This document shows positions 36,523 through 47,233 of a DNA stretch of 64,000 bases, piece by piece (position 1 is the first letter of the stretch; each line of letters begins with the position of its first letter). The stretch comes from Pseudomonadota bacterium (GTDB taxonomy: Bacteria; Pseudomonadota; Alphaproteobacteria; Sphingomonadales; Sphingomonadaceae). The stretch covers positions 74,275 to 138,274 of the forward strand of contig JAEXFD010000048.1 in NCBI GenBank assembly GCA_023400405.1. The letters run 5' to 3'. A program made the position numbers and the translations under genes. The notes under the pieces were generated by a model that ran no database searches, had not been told where the DNA came from, and worked only from the letters and a program-made list of their open reading frames with translations.

Positions 36523-36969
36523 TCATTTGCGCGCGAGGATCGCTTTCATCTGGTCGATCTCCTCTGCCTGCGACTGCTTGATCCGCTCGCAGAGCGCGAT
36601 GATCTCGGGATCGCCAAGCTTGGCTTCGCGGCACATCAGGATTGCACCCGAATGGTGCGGGATCATCGAGCGGAGGAACTGGACGTCGCCGATCGTGGTC
36701 TGCGTGCGGATCAGCGCGAAGCTGCCGACGAAGACAAGCGCGGCGCCCACCAGCAGCGCCATATTGGCGGCTTTGGACGGAAACATGTGCCGCATCGCGA
36801 GGATCATCAGCACCACCATCGGCGCGACCATCATCAGCGTCATGTAGAGCATGTTGAGGTTGTTGTAGAAGCTCCCCAGGCCGTCGATCATCACGAACAT
36901 CACCAGGTACATGGCGATGGCGCTGATGATGGTCTGCAGCGCGAGGCTGGCATAGGCGTTCTTCATCAT
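36523..36969 (-). CDS. DUF305 membrane protein of the copper locus
   Basis: This 148-residue protein has three membrane segments in its first 90 residues (Met-rich: NMLYMTLMMVAPMVVLMILA). A DUF305-like periplasmic helical part follows (DVQFLRSMIPHHSGAILMCREA, then CERIKQSQAEEIDQMKAIL). The MIPHHSGAI motif with paired His and Met is typical of copper-associated DUF305 proteins. The start at 36969 follows GGAGG. Exact function is not established. Confidence 0.8.
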   Translation of the reverse strand: MMKNAYASLALQTIISAIAMYLVMFVMIDGLGSFYNNLNMLYMTLMMVAPMVVLMILAMRHMFPSKAANMALLVGAALVFVGSFALIRTQTTIGDVQFLRSMIPHHSGAILMCREAKLGDPEIIALCERIKQSQAEEIDQMKAILARK

Positions 36970-37035
36970 CGTTTTCCTCCTTGCCCCTTTCGACAATGAT
37001 CGGGGCGCCGAAGCGCTCCGGCCGGTCGATGCCCG

Positions 37036-38187
37036 TCAGAACCAGAGCCGCACGCCGGCGACGAAACTCGTGCCGGTGGGTTTCTCCCCATCCGCGCGCG
37101 CGAAATCGGCGGTGCGGCCGGTCTTCGCCTCATAGGCAACGCCGACATAGGGCGCGAACCGGCGCGAGATCTCGTAGCGCAGCCTGAGACCCAGCTCCGC
37201 ATCGGTCAGCCCGGCACCGATGCGGTTCTCGGGGACGTCCTGCGCCGCGAGGTTGAGTTCGACGCGCGGCTGCAGGATCAGCCGCTGGGTGATCCGCTGG
37301 TCGTAATAGCCTTCGACCCGGCCGAGCAGGTCGCCCTTGGTCGAAAGGAACAGCGCGCCCCCGACTTCGAACATATAGGGCGCGAGCCCCTCCAACCCGA
37401 TTGTCGCGTAGGTGCGGTTCGGCCCGCGTCCGAAATCCTGGCGGATGCCGGCCTGGAGGTTGAAATAGGGATCGATCGCGCGGCTGTAGAGCAACTGGGC
37501 CTCCGCCTTCTCGAGCGGTTCGCCGAACGCGCCCTCGCCCTCGGACTTGAGCCAGAGGCGGTTGATGTCGCCGCCGACGAACGCCTCGCCGTCCCAGTGA
37601 TAGCCGTCGCGGCCCGCGCGCGCGCGATATTCGGCGAGGTTGAACATCACCTGATAGAAGGTCTGCCCGCCCTGCTCGCGCATCATGCGCTCGCGCGCAC
37701 GCGCCATCTCGTCCTTCGGGAACTGGCGGTCGGCATAATGGTCCATCGGCGGCGAGGGCGCCGGGGCATCGCCCGCGGGCAATGCGGTCCCGGTCATCGC
37801 CATCCCGCCATGCGCCCCGGCGGGTGCGGCGCCGTGCTGGCTATGGTCCTGCATGTCCATGCCGGGCATCGCCTCGCCGGGCTTGGCCTGGTTCGCGGCA
37901 GGCGGCGTCTGGCCCATCGCGTCATGGCCTGAATGATCCATGCCCTGCATGTCGTCGCCCGGCGCCTCGGCGGGCTTCGGCGCTGCCTTGGCAGCGGGCT
38001 TCGGGGTCGGCTTCCGGGGAGCGGGCTTTCTGGGTGCGGGCTTCTTCGGCGCCGGCTTGCTGGCGGGTGCGGGCTGCTGCATCCCCGGCATGTTCATGCC
38101 CTGGTGTTGCGAATGATCCTGCGCGAGCACCGGCTGCGCGAACGCGATCGCGGTGGACGCCATGAGGGCGACGACGGGCCGGTTCAT
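37036..38187 (-). CDS. copB: CopB outer-membrane copper-resistance protein
   Basis: This 383-residue protein has a signal peptide (MNRPVVALMASTAIAFAQPV to LAQ). A Met/His-rich linker contains Pro-Lys-Ala repeats (PAPKKPAPRKPAPRKPTPKP) and DDMQGMDHSGHDAMG. The C-terminal CopB beta-barrel domain (PFFNLQAGIRQDFG-like PYFNLQAGIRQDFGRG, ending AGVRLWF) spans the outer membrane. The start overlaps the copA stop by ATGA; longer frame upstream is a copA shadow. It works with CopA in periplasmic copper sequestration. Confidence 0.93.
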   Translation of the reverse strand: MNRPVVALMASTAIAFAQPVLAQDHSQHQGMNMPGMQQPAPASKPAPKKPAPRKPAPRKPTPKPAAKAAPKPAEAPGDDMQGMDHSGHDAMGQTPPAANQAKPGEAMPGMDMQDHSQHGAAPAGAHGGMAMTGTALPAGDAPAPSPPMDHYADRQFPKDEMARARERMMREQGGQTFYQVMFNLAEYRARAGRDGYHWDGEAFVGGDINRLWLKSEGEGAFGEPLEKAEAQLLYSRAIDPYFNLQAGIRQDFGRGPNRTYATIGLEGLAPYMFEVGGALFLSTKGDLLGRVEGYYDQRITQRLILQPRVELNLAAQDVPENRIGAGLTDAELGLRLRYEISRRFAPYVGVAYEAKTGRTADFARADGEKPTGTSFVAGVRLWF

Positions 38188-40076
38188 GCCGCCTCTCCCT
38201 TCGGCCGCACGCTGACGATCCGCATCATCCCCGCCTCCATGTGGTAGAGCAGGTGGCAGTGGAACGCCCAGTCGCCGACCGCGTCGGCGGTGAAATCCCA
38301 GGTTACCTTGCCGCCCGGCTGGACGATCACGGTGTGCTTGCGCGGGCCGTGGTCGCCGTGCCCGGTGACCAGCTCGAAGAAATGGCCGTGAATGTGGATC
38401 GGGTGGCTCATCATCGTGTCGTTGACGAGGTTCACCCGCACCCGCTCGCCTTCGATGAACGGGATCGGTTCGTGCTTGTCCGACATCTTCTCGCCGTCGA
38501 ACGACCACATGAACCGCTCCATGTTGCCGGTCAGGTGAATGTCGATGCTGCGCGACGGCGCGCGCACGTCCGGGTTGCGGTTGAGCGCCATCAGGTCCTT
38601 GTAGACGAGTACCTTGTGCCCGACGTCCTCGAGCCCCTGGCCGGGCTCGCCGGTGCGGTCCATCGGCATCGGCGAGATCGTCTGCACGCCCGGGCCGCGC
38701 TTGATCTGCGGCGCGTTCGAGAAGTCGCGCATCTTCATCGAGCCCATGTCCATGCCGCCATGGTCCATGCCCTGCATCGCGCCGTGATCCATTCCGGGCA
38801 TCGCGCCGTGGTCCATGCCGGGCATTGCGCCGTGATCCATGCCACCCATCGGCGCTGCGGCGCCGGTCGCGAGCCTCGCCGACGCGTTCTGCTCCGCGGT
38901 GGGATCGAGCCCGCGGGCGCCGCCGGACATATCCATGCCTTCCATGCCGGGCATGCTCGACATGTCCATGCCCATGTCCTTCATCGTCGCGAGGGGGCGT
39001 TTCCTGAGCGGCGGCACTTCGCCGGCCATGCCGGCGCGCGGCGCAAGCGTGGCGCGCGCCATTCCCGACCGGTCGGTCGCCTCGGCGACGATCGTGTACG
39101 CCTTGTCCTCCGTCGGGGTGACGATGGCGTCATAGGTCTCGGCGACCCCGATCTGGAATTCCTCGACCTCGACCGGATGCACGTTCTGGCCATCGGCCTG
39201 GACGATCGAGAGCGTAAGCCCCGGCACGCGCACGTTGAAGCTGGTCATCGCCGAGGCGTTGATGACGCGCAGCCGGACGCGCTCGCCGGGCTTGAATAGA
39301 CCGGTCCAGTTGTCGCGCGGACCATGGCCGTTGACGATATAGGTGTAGGTCGAGCCGGTGACGTCGGAGATGTCGGTCGGGTCCATCCGCATGCGGCCCC
39401 AGTCGAGCCGGTCCCTCGACTTCTGGTCCTTGCCCGAGAGCAGGCCCGCAAGCGTCTGGCGCTGGAAGTTGAAATGTCCGGGATCGACCTTCATCCGGCG
39501 GAAGATCTCCTGCGGCGAAAGCGGGCTGTGGTCGGCGAGCACGAGCACATGCTCGCGGTCGTACTGGACCGGGTCGGCGCCGGCGGGATCGATGACGATC
39601 GGGCCGTAATGGCCGAGCTGCTCCTGAAGCCCCGAATGGCTGTGATACCAATAGGTGCCGTTCTGCCGGATCGGGAACTCGTAGAGGAAGCTCGATCGCG
39701 GCTTGATGCCCGGAAAGGAAACGCCGGGCACGCCGTCGAACTGTGCAGGCACCAGCAGCCCGTGCCAGTGGATCGAGCTGTCCTCGTCGAGGTCGTTGAC
39801 GACGTTCAGGCGCACCGTCTGCCCCTCGCGCAGGCGAAGCAGCGGCGCGGGCACGGTGCCGTTGACCCCGATCGCCCGCATCTTGCGTCCGTCGATGGTC
39901 ATGGTCTGCCGCGCGATCCGGAGCGTGATGTCCTCACCCGTCAGCGTCGGAAGCGGACGCACGATCCCCGCCGAGTTGGTCTGCGCCCAGGCGGGCATCC
40001 ATGCGGCAAGGGCAAGGCCGCCTCCGGCAAGGGCGGCGCCCCGCAGCAGCTGGCGGCGGTCGATGGTGTCGGTCAT
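38184..40076 (-). CDS. copA: CopA periplasmic multicopper oxidase
   Basis: This 630-residue enzyme oxidises Cu(I) in the periplasm. It has a twin-arginine signal (DRRQLLRGAALAGGG), and the type 1/2/3 copper sites are visible in IHWHGLLVP, WYHSHSG, HPIHIHGHFFELV and WAFHCHLLYHMEAGMM. A central Met/His-rich region is built from tandem eight-residue repeats (MDHGAMPG). The start at 40076 has AGGGAAC. It is preceded by a MerR-type operator, and copB follows with ATGA overlap. Confidence 0.95.
   Translation of the reverse strand: MTDTIDRRQLLRGAALAGGGLALAAWMPAWAQTNSAGIVRPLPTLTGEDITLRIARQTMTIDGRKMRAIGVNGTVPAPLLRLREGQTVRLNVVNDLDEDSSIHWHGLLVPAQFDGVPGVSFPGIKPRSSFLYEFPIRQNGTYWYHSHSGLQEQLGHYGPIVIDPAGADPVQYDREHVLVLADHSPLSPQEIFRRMKVDPGHFNFQRQTLAGLLSGKDQKSRDRLDWGRMRMDPTDISDVTGSTYTYIVNGHGPRDNWTGLFKPGERVRLRVINASAMTSFNVRVPGLTLSIVQADGQNVHPVEVEEFQIGVAETYDAIVTPTEDKAYTIVAEATDRSGMARATLAPRAGMAGEVPPLRKRPLATMKDMGMDMSSMPGMEGMDMSGGARGLDPTAEQNASARLATGAAAPMGGMDHGAMPGMDHGAMPGMDHGAMQGMDHGGMDMGSMKMRDFSNAPQIKRGPGVQTISPMPMDRTGEPGQGLEDVGHKVLVYKDLMALNRNPDVRAPSRSIDIHLTGNMERFMWSFDGEKMSDKHEPIPFIEGERVRVNLVNDTMMSHPIHIHGHFFELVTGHGDHGPRKHTVIVQPGGKVTWDFTADAVGDWAFHCHLLYHMEAGMMRIVSVRPKGEAA
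38761..38852 (-). repeat. 24-bp tandem repeats encoding the copper-binding MDHGAMPG array of CopA
   Basis: Nearly four 24-bp units are visible (38761-38784, 38785-38808, 38809-38832, then a diverged unit), each coding for M-D-H-G-A-M-P/Q-G. Silent changes alternate between units (GATCC and GGTCC). Such arrays can expand or shrink by slippage and would change copper-binding capacity. Confidence 0.8.
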
Positions 40077-40162
40077 GCTGTTCCCTGGATCCCGTCTTCA
40101 ATCCGGACGTCTGAAAGGGCCTACGCATCACACGCGAGCGCCCCTCGGATTCGATGCAAACA

Positions 40163-40193
40163 AAAATGGGGTTTGACACCGTGTCAGGGTCAA
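40163..40193 (-). promoter_or_regulatory. CueR-type promoter and operator before copA
   Basis: On the minus strand TTGACC (40188-40193), a 19-bp spacer and CATTTT (40163-40168) form a MerR-type promoter. The spacer holds TGACAC-G-GTGTCA. The sequence TTGACCCTGACA is shared with the operator before the copper ATPase at 42989. The cueR-like gene at 45410 is the likely regulator of both. Confidence 0.7.
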
Positions 40194-40204
40194 GGGGTGC
40201 AGGT

Positions 40205-40774
40205 TCAGCCTGTGCCGAGCCGCTCTGCCAGCTTGAGGCGTGCCCGGCGGATGCGGGTCTCCACCGCCTTCTCGCTGATCGCCAGGATCGCCGCAGTCTC
40301 CGCCTGGCTCAGATCCTGGAGCGTGTGCAGGACGAGCGGCTCGCGAAGTGCCGCAGGCAGATCGGCGATCGCGCGCGCGACGCGCGCCATTTCCTCGCGG
40401 TCGGCGACCTCGTCGTCCGGCAGCACGCGATCCTCCGCGACCTGGCTGCTGGCATCGTCGAGCGGGAGCGCGAAGGCAAACAGACGCCTGACCGCACGCC
40501 GGCGCCGCCAGTCGCGACATTTGTTGAGCGCGATGGTCGCAAGCCAGCGCCGCATGGGGCGGTCCGGGTCGTAGCGGACGAGCGCGCGATGTGCAGACAC
40601 GAAGGTTTCCTGGACGAGGTCGAGCGCTTCGTCGGGATTCCCGATATTGCCGGCAATGATACGATAGATCGGCTCGCGGTGGCGGCGCATGATCTCGGCA
40701 AAGGCAGCGTCGCGTCCGGCAATGCTGAGCGCTGCGAGCTCGCCGTCGGTCAGGCTGGCGGGATCAAGGCTCAC
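40205..40774 (-). CDS. ECF sigma factor, CnrH-like
   Basis: This 189-residue ECF sigma factor has region 2 (FAEIMRRHREPIYRIIAGNI, then ALDLVQETFVSAHRALVRYD) and region 4 (DLPAALREPLVLHTLQDLSQAETAAILAISEKAVETRIRRA). It is the third gene of a Y-X-H type array, each gene overlapping the last by 4 bases. The partners are the membrane sensor upstream and the small anti-sigma protein at the head. It ends 128 bases before copA on the same strand. Confidence 0.88.
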   Translation of the reverse strand: MSLDPASLTDGELAALSIAGRDAAFAEIMRRHREPIYRIIAGNIGNPDEALDLVQETFVSAHRALVRYDPDRPMRRWLATIALNKCRDWRRRRAVRRLFAFALPLDDASSQVAEDRVLPDDEVADREEMARVARAIADLPAALREPLVLHTLQDLSQAETAAILAISEKAVETRIRRARLKLAERLGTG

Positions 40775-41211
40775 CGCGCGTCGACGGTCAACGCCTTCAC
40801 CACCGCCTGGTCGAATTTTCGCGTCTGGTCGGGCCGGAGAATCTGCCGCATCGCGAAGATATGGGCGAGCGTCTCCTTCTGGAGCTCGCCCATTGCCGCG
40901 TGCGATGCATCGACCGCCGCGGATACCTGGGGGCCGTTGCCATGCTCGGCCTGGATGGCGCCGGCCAGCCGCGCGTTGGCGGCGCGCAACTCGAGCTCGA
41001 GCTGGCGGCGCCGTATCGCGAATTGCTGCTCGAGCGCCTCCAGCCGCGCTTCCTGGCCGGCATCGAGTTGCAGCTGATGGTGCAGGACTTCGTGCAATTC
41101 GGCGCCTTGCGCCGGCGGAGGCGCGATCAGAACGCGGCCCACCAGCACGCCGGCGATCCCCGCCAGAAAGGCGATGACCGCGATGCCGATCGCCCAGCGC
41201 GTCGGCTTCAC
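40771..41211 (-). CDS. CnrX-like membrane-anchored metal sensor
   Basis: This 146-residue protein has one membrane helix (residues 6-30) and a periplasmic helical hairpin. The metal ligands of Cupriavidus CnrX (H42, H46, E63, H119, M123) have exact counterparts at H40, H44, E61, H117 and M121, keeping the same spacing. That supports a Ni2+/Co2+-type sensor site, although the neighbouring genes are for copper. It would hold the anti-sigma protein until metal binds. Confidence 0.85.
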   Translation of the reverse strand: MKPTRWAIGIAVIAFLAGIAGVLVGRVLIAPPPAQGAELHEVLHHQLQLDAGQEARLEALEQQFAIRRRQLELELRAANARLAGAIQAEHGNGPQVSAAVDASHAAMGELQKETLAHIFAMRQILRPDQTRKFDQAVVKALTVDAR

Positions 41212-41489
41212 CGGCTTGCCGTCAGCAAGGTGGACGGTGCGAGCGGGCTCGACGGCCCGAACGGCGACAAGGTGCCCTGGGCTGCTGTTGCCGGCACCGA
41301 ACCGCCAGCCGCGACGCCGAGAATCAGCGCGCCGGCCGCGGCGATTGCGCCGATCCCGATTCCCTGGCGCGTGGAGTTCGTCGCCTGATGGCGGAGCCTG
41401 CCAAGCACTGCGCCTTCGATCGAATCGAGACCGGGGTGCAGCGGTGCGGCCGAGAGGCGCCGCAGGGCCGCGTCCAAATCCTGTTCCAT
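41208..41489 (-). CDS. CnrY-like small anti-sigma protein
   Basis: This 93-residue protein has a short cytoplasmic N-terminus (EQDLDAALRRLSAAPLHPGL), one membrane helix (about residues 44-65, GIGAIAAAGALILGVAAGG) and a brief periplasmic tail. Gene position before the CnrX-like sensor and the ECF sigma factor, with 4-base overlaps, fits CnrY. The start at 41489 is preferred to an ATG six bases upstream because GGAGC is then properly spaced. Confidence 0.75.
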   Translation of the reverse strand: MEQDLDAALRRLSAAPLHPGLDSIEGAVLGRLRHQATNSTRQGIGIGAIAAAGALILGVAAGGSVPATAAQGTLSPFGPSSPLAPSTLLTASR

Positions 41490-41518
41490 AACCATGCTCC
41501 GCTCACCCCTTTGTCGCT

Positions 41519-41546
41519 CTTACGCAGGCAATCGCGCAATCCCTCA
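41519..41546 (-). promoter_or_regulatory. Candidate ECF promoter for the CnrYXH-like genes
   Basis: On the minus strand TGAGGG (41541-41546) and CGTAAG (41519-41524) are separated by 16 bp, similar to alphaproteobacterial ECF promoters, 30 bases before the anti-sigma start. It would give autoregulation. The gap 41490-41659 is otherwise empty and also feeds copC on the plus strand. Confidence 0.4.
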
Positions 41547-41659
41547 AAGAATCTGGCCGCCATGCGGATCGGAAAAAATTTCGCCGCGTTGACGAGGGTT
41601 GCGGTTGGGATCCGCGTATTCCCCGATGCCGGCACGTTGCCGGCTTTCGGAGAACCTAT

Positions 41660-42031
41660 ATGCGTTTCGCACCGATCGTCGCCGCCGCGCTGCTCGTCGC
41701 CCCGGTTGCGGCTTATGCCCATCCCAAGCTCGTTTCCGCTACGCCGGCACCGAACAGCGTCGCCGCACCGACCGCGCAGCTCAAGCTGGTCTTCTCGGAA
41801 TCGCTGGTCGCCCAATTCTCGGGCGCCGATCTGGTCATGACCGAAATACCGGGCATGAAGATGAACGCGGCGATGAAGATGCCGGCCAGGGCCGCGCTCG
41901 CAGCGGACGGCAAGACGCTGGTCGTCACGCTGCCCAAGGCGCTGCCGACCGGCAGCTACAGGCTCAGCTATCATGTCGTGTCGACCGATACGCACCGCGT
42001 CGAGGGCAATTTCAGCTTCAAGGTCAAGTAA
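41660..42031 (+). CDS. copC: CopC periplasmic copper-binding protein
   Basis: This 123-residue protein has a signal peptide ending AYA, so the mature N-terminus is HPKL, with His1 as expected for the Cu(II) site of CopC. The beta-sandwich includes LVFSESLVAQFSGADLVM, a Met-rich loop (MKMNAAMKM) for Cu(I), and SYHVVSTDTHRVEGNFSFKV with the second His ligand. It carries copper in the periplasm and hands it to CopD. GGAGAACC precedes the start; stop and copD start share one base (TAATG). Confidence 0.95.
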   Translation: MRFAPIVAAALLVAPVAAYAHPKLVSATPAPNSVAAPTAQLKLVFSESLVAQFSGADLVMTEIPGMKMNAAMKMPARAALAADGKTLVVTLPKALPTGSYRLSYHVVSTDTHRVEGNFSFKVK

Positions 42032-42978
42032 TGACCGACATGGGCGGCATCGCGATCAGGCTCGGGCTCTATCTCGACCTGATGGCGCTGTTCGGGCTCG
42101 CCGCGTTCGCACTCTATGCGCTGCGCGGCACGGAGCGGCGCTTCGATGGCGCGATCGCGCTCGATCCCTGGCTGTGGGGCAGTGCCGCGCTGGGCGTGGT
42201 GCTATCGCTTGTCGGCCTGGTGACGCTTGCCGCCGGCATGGCGGGCGTCCCGCTCGCCTCGGTCGATCTCGCCTCCATCCAGATGATCCTGGGAGATACA
42301 AGCATCGGCACCGCCTGGCTGGCCCGGATAGCAGCGCTCGCCGTTGCACTCGTGGCGCTATTCGCGCTGCGGCGGCGGGCGGCGCTTGCCTTGACGCTCG
42401 TCGCCGCAGCCGGGGCGACGGCGCTGGCGAGCCTGGCCTGGGCCGGGCACGGCGCGATGGACGAAGGCGCGCTCGGCTGGCTCCACCTCGTCGCCGACAT
42501 CGTCCATCTCTGGGCCGCCGGCATCTGGGTGGGCGCACTGGTCGCGCTGATGCTGCTCCTGTTCCGCCGGCGCGAAGCGGCGCATCCCGACCATCTCCTC
42601 CTGTCGCACCGCGTACTCGCCGGTTTCTCGCTGGTCGGTACGATCGCGGTGGGCGCGATCATCGTCTCCGGTCTGGTCAATAGCTGGCTGCTGGTCGGTC
42701 CTGCCAACGTCCTCAAGCTGCCGGAGAGCCGCTACGGCCAGTTGCTGATCGCCAAGCTCGTCCTGTTCGGCGCGATGGCGGCGCTGGCTGCGGGCAACCG
42801 GTTCCGGCTGGTTCCGGCCTTCGAGCGTTCGCTCGCGGCGGCCGACCATAGGGGCGCGCTCCGCGCGCTCCGGCGCAGCCTGACGATCGAAACCGGCTGC
42901 GCGATCGCCGTGCTGGCACTGGTTGCCTGGCTGGGCACGCTAGAGCCGCCTGCGTCCACGATGGGATTGCCCGGCTGA
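42031..42978 (+). CDS. copD: CopD inner-membrane copper protein
   Basis: This 315-residue protein has about eight membrane helices and the CopD-family stretch LGWLHLVADIVHLWAAGIWVGALVAL with conserved His residues. It works with CopC, moving copper across the inner membrane. The start at 42031 overlaps the copC stop by one base; open sequence upstream is only a shadow of copC. It ends just before a CueR-type operator. Confidence 0.93.
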   Translation: MTDMGGIAIRLGLYLDLMALFGLAAFALYALRGTERRFDGAIALDPWLWGSAALGVVLSLVGLVTLAAGMAGVPLASVDLASIQMILGDTSIGTAWLARIAALAVALVALFALRRRAALALTLVAAAGATALASLAWAGHGAMDEGALGWLHLVADIVHLWAAGIWVGALVALMLLLFRRREAAHPDHLLLSHRVLAGFSLVGTIAVGAIIVSGLVNSWLLVGPANVLKLPESRYGQLLIAKLVLFGAMAALAAGNRFRLVPAFERSLAAADHRGALRALRRSLTIETGCAIAVLALVAWLGTLEPPASTMGLPG

Positions 42979-42988
42979 ATATGGGGTC

Positions 42989-43019
42989 TTGACCCTGACA
43001 TGATGTCAGACCCTATCTG
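42989..43019 (+). promoter_or_regulatory. CueR-type promoter and operator before the copper ATPase
   Basis: TTGACC (42989-42994), a 19-bp spacer with the dyad CTGACA-TGA-TGTCAG, and TATCTG (43014-43019) make a classic MerR-type promoter. The gene starts 25 bases later. The sequence closely matches the operator at 40163-40193. Confidence 0.85.
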
Positions 43020-43043
43020 CGGTGGCGTTGGAGGAATCGACGC

Positions 43044-45409
<2,366 letters not shown>

Positions 45410-45413
<4 letters not shown>

Positions 45414-45802
45414 ATATCGGGCAAGCCTCCAAGGCGAGCGGCGTCTCGCAGCGGATGATCCGGCATTATGAGAAGCTCGACCTGATCCCGGCGCCGCCGC
45501 GCCGGGACAGCGGCTATCGCGACTATTCGGAAGCCGATCTCCACCGGTTGCGCTTCATCGCCAATGCGCGCGATCTGGGGTTCCCGATCGAGGAAATCCG
45601 CGTGCTGCTCGACCTGTGGAACGACCGCAGCCGGGCGAGCGCCGAGGTCAAGGCGCTGGCAACGGCCCGCGCCGAGGAATTGCAGCGCAAGGCCGCTGCG
45701 CTGGAGGCGATGCGGCGCACGCTGGTCGATCTGGCCGAGCGCTGCCATGGCGACGCGCGCCCGGACTGCCCGATCATCGAGGAACTGGCCCGCGATAGCT
45801 AG
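45410..45802 (+). CDS. cueR: CueR-like copper-responsive MerR regulator
   Basis: This 130-residue activator has a MerR winged helix (MNIGQASKASGVSQRMIRHY) and a dimerisation helix. C112 and C120 lie in RCHGDARPDCPII, the same positions as the Cu(I) ligands of E. coli CueR. The GTG start overlaps the ATPase stop. It should bind the operators at 42989-43019 and 40163-40193. It is convergent with the integrase gene. Confidence 0.93.
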
Positions 45803-45814
45803 AGCGCACGCCGC

Positions 45815-47104
45815 TCAGGCCGCGATCGGCAGCAGCGGCACGACGGCGCGTGCCACGAGCTCGTCCAGGCCTTCGGTGATCCAGCGCGAATAATGCCGCT
45901 CGATCATCGCGACCGAGGTGTCGTGGAGGGCGGCGACCAGCCGGATCGGCAGTCCCGCGCGAAGCCCCCGCACGATCGAGCTATGCCTTAGCGCATAGGG
46001 GATGATCGCGGCCGGCAGCCCGGCATCGGCGACCGCGCGCTTCCACATCCGGGTCATTTCGGAAGGCGCGCTCCAGGGCGCGCGGTCGACGCGCTCCCAT
46101 TCCATCGGGCCGGTCTGGCGGTGGCGCCAATGTTCGAGCAGCGGCGCGGAGAGCGCCCTGCCCTCTGTCACCGGCCGCAGCGCGGCGAGCGTGTCGGCGC
46201 CCACCTGCACCCGGATATATTGGAGCTGGCGCTTGCGGCCCTTGAACGACTGCGGGATCATCAGCCGCGAATGCTCGGCCTGGACGTCGCCGACGCTCAT
46301 GCGGGCGAGCTGCGAGAAGCGCGCGCCGGTGGCGGCAAGCAGCACGACCAGCCGCCCGAAATCCTCCTCGAGCGCGATCGATGCCGCGATGATGCGGCGG
46401 ACCTGGTCGTCGCTGAGGATCTGGTTGTCGCGCGCGGTGGTGATCAGCACTTCGGGGGTGTCGATTTTGAGGCCGTATTTGATCGTGGTCGGCAAGTCGG
46501 CCGGCAGCACTTTCCGATGCTCGACGAAGGCCGCGTTGAGCGCGGCCTTCAAATCGTTGACGATGCGCTGGATGCTGGACGGCTTCTTGCGGGCGAGGCG
46601 CAGCTGCCAGGCGCGCAGGTCGCTTTCGCTCAGCGCCGCCATCGTCACCGACGACAGCTTCAGGTCTTCGAGCACGAAGCTGGTGAGCTTGTAATGGGCG
46701 TCGGAATTGAGGGTGCGCCCGGCCTGGCTGGAGCGGCGCGCATCGCGCATCGCGACATAGGCGCTGACCACGTCGCCGACGGTCATTTCGGGATCGCTGG
46801 TGGCCGCGGGTCCGTTGAGCTGGATCTCGATCCAGTGCAGGGCCGCATCGAAGGCCTGTTTGTAGCTTAGGATGTCGCGGCCATTGGCCTCGCGCACGTC
46901 GTCGGCCTCGCCGAGCGTTCCGGTCACATAGGCCAGCGTTTCGGGGTCGTGGTACCGGGCGATCCAGGCGCCTTTCAACTTGCCGCGATAATAGCCGAGG
47001 AACTGGCCCTGCGAGAGCTGGCGCCAATAGGGCCGTTTGCGGGGCAAGAGCCGCGCACGGGCGGTGCGGTCCTGTATCCGGGCTTCGACGGCGGAACGAG
47101 CCAT
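45815..47104 (-). CDS. Tyrosine recombinase/integrase
   Basis: This 429-residue site-specific recombinase keeps the catalytic residues R (ATGARFSQLARM), the HxxR box (ALRHSSIVRGL) and the nucleophilic Y (ERHYSRWI). An N-terminal SAM-like core-binding domain (MTVGDVVSAYVAMRDARR, then SESDLRAWQLRLARKKP) precedes them. The start at 47104 is chosen from the basic N-terminus; an in-frame start 60 bases upstream is possible. It lies 129 bases from a tRNA-Glu 3-prime fragment, the expected attachment site of such an integrase. Confidence 0.9.
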   Translation of the reverse strand: MARSAVEARIQDRTARARLLPRKRPYWRQLSQGQFLGYYRGKLKGAWIARYHDPETLAYVTGTLGEADDVREANGRDILSYKQAFDAALHWIEIQLNGPAATSDPEMTVGDVVSAYVAMRDARRSSQAGRTLNSDAHYKLTSFVLEDLKLSSVTMAALSESDLRAWQLRLARKKPSSIQRIVNDLKAALNAAFVEHRKVLPADLPTTIKYGLKIDTPEVLITTARDNQILSDDQVRRIIAASIALEEDFGRLVVLLAATGARFSQLARMSVGDVQAEHSRLMIPQSFKGRKRQLQYIRVQVGADTLAALRPVTEGRALSAPLLEHWRHRQTGPMEWERVDRAPWSAPSEMTRMWKRAVADAGLPAAIIPYALRHSSIVRGLRAGLPIRLVAALHDTSVAMIERHYSRWITEGLDELVARAVVPLLPIAA

Positions 47105-47233
47105 GAGACAAGCGGGCCTCGATTTTTTCTCTCTTATCCTAGCCGGATTTGCCCGGATCGGCAAGGATGCAATTTCCCTAAGTTACTGTAATCATTAGCG
47201 TCCGAGGACGTCCGAACACGTTTTGTTCTACGG

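Noticed and set aside
38761..38852. Possible CRISPR-like repeat array
   Set aside because: The 24-bp units have no spacers and are in-frame codons for MDHGAMPG inside copA.
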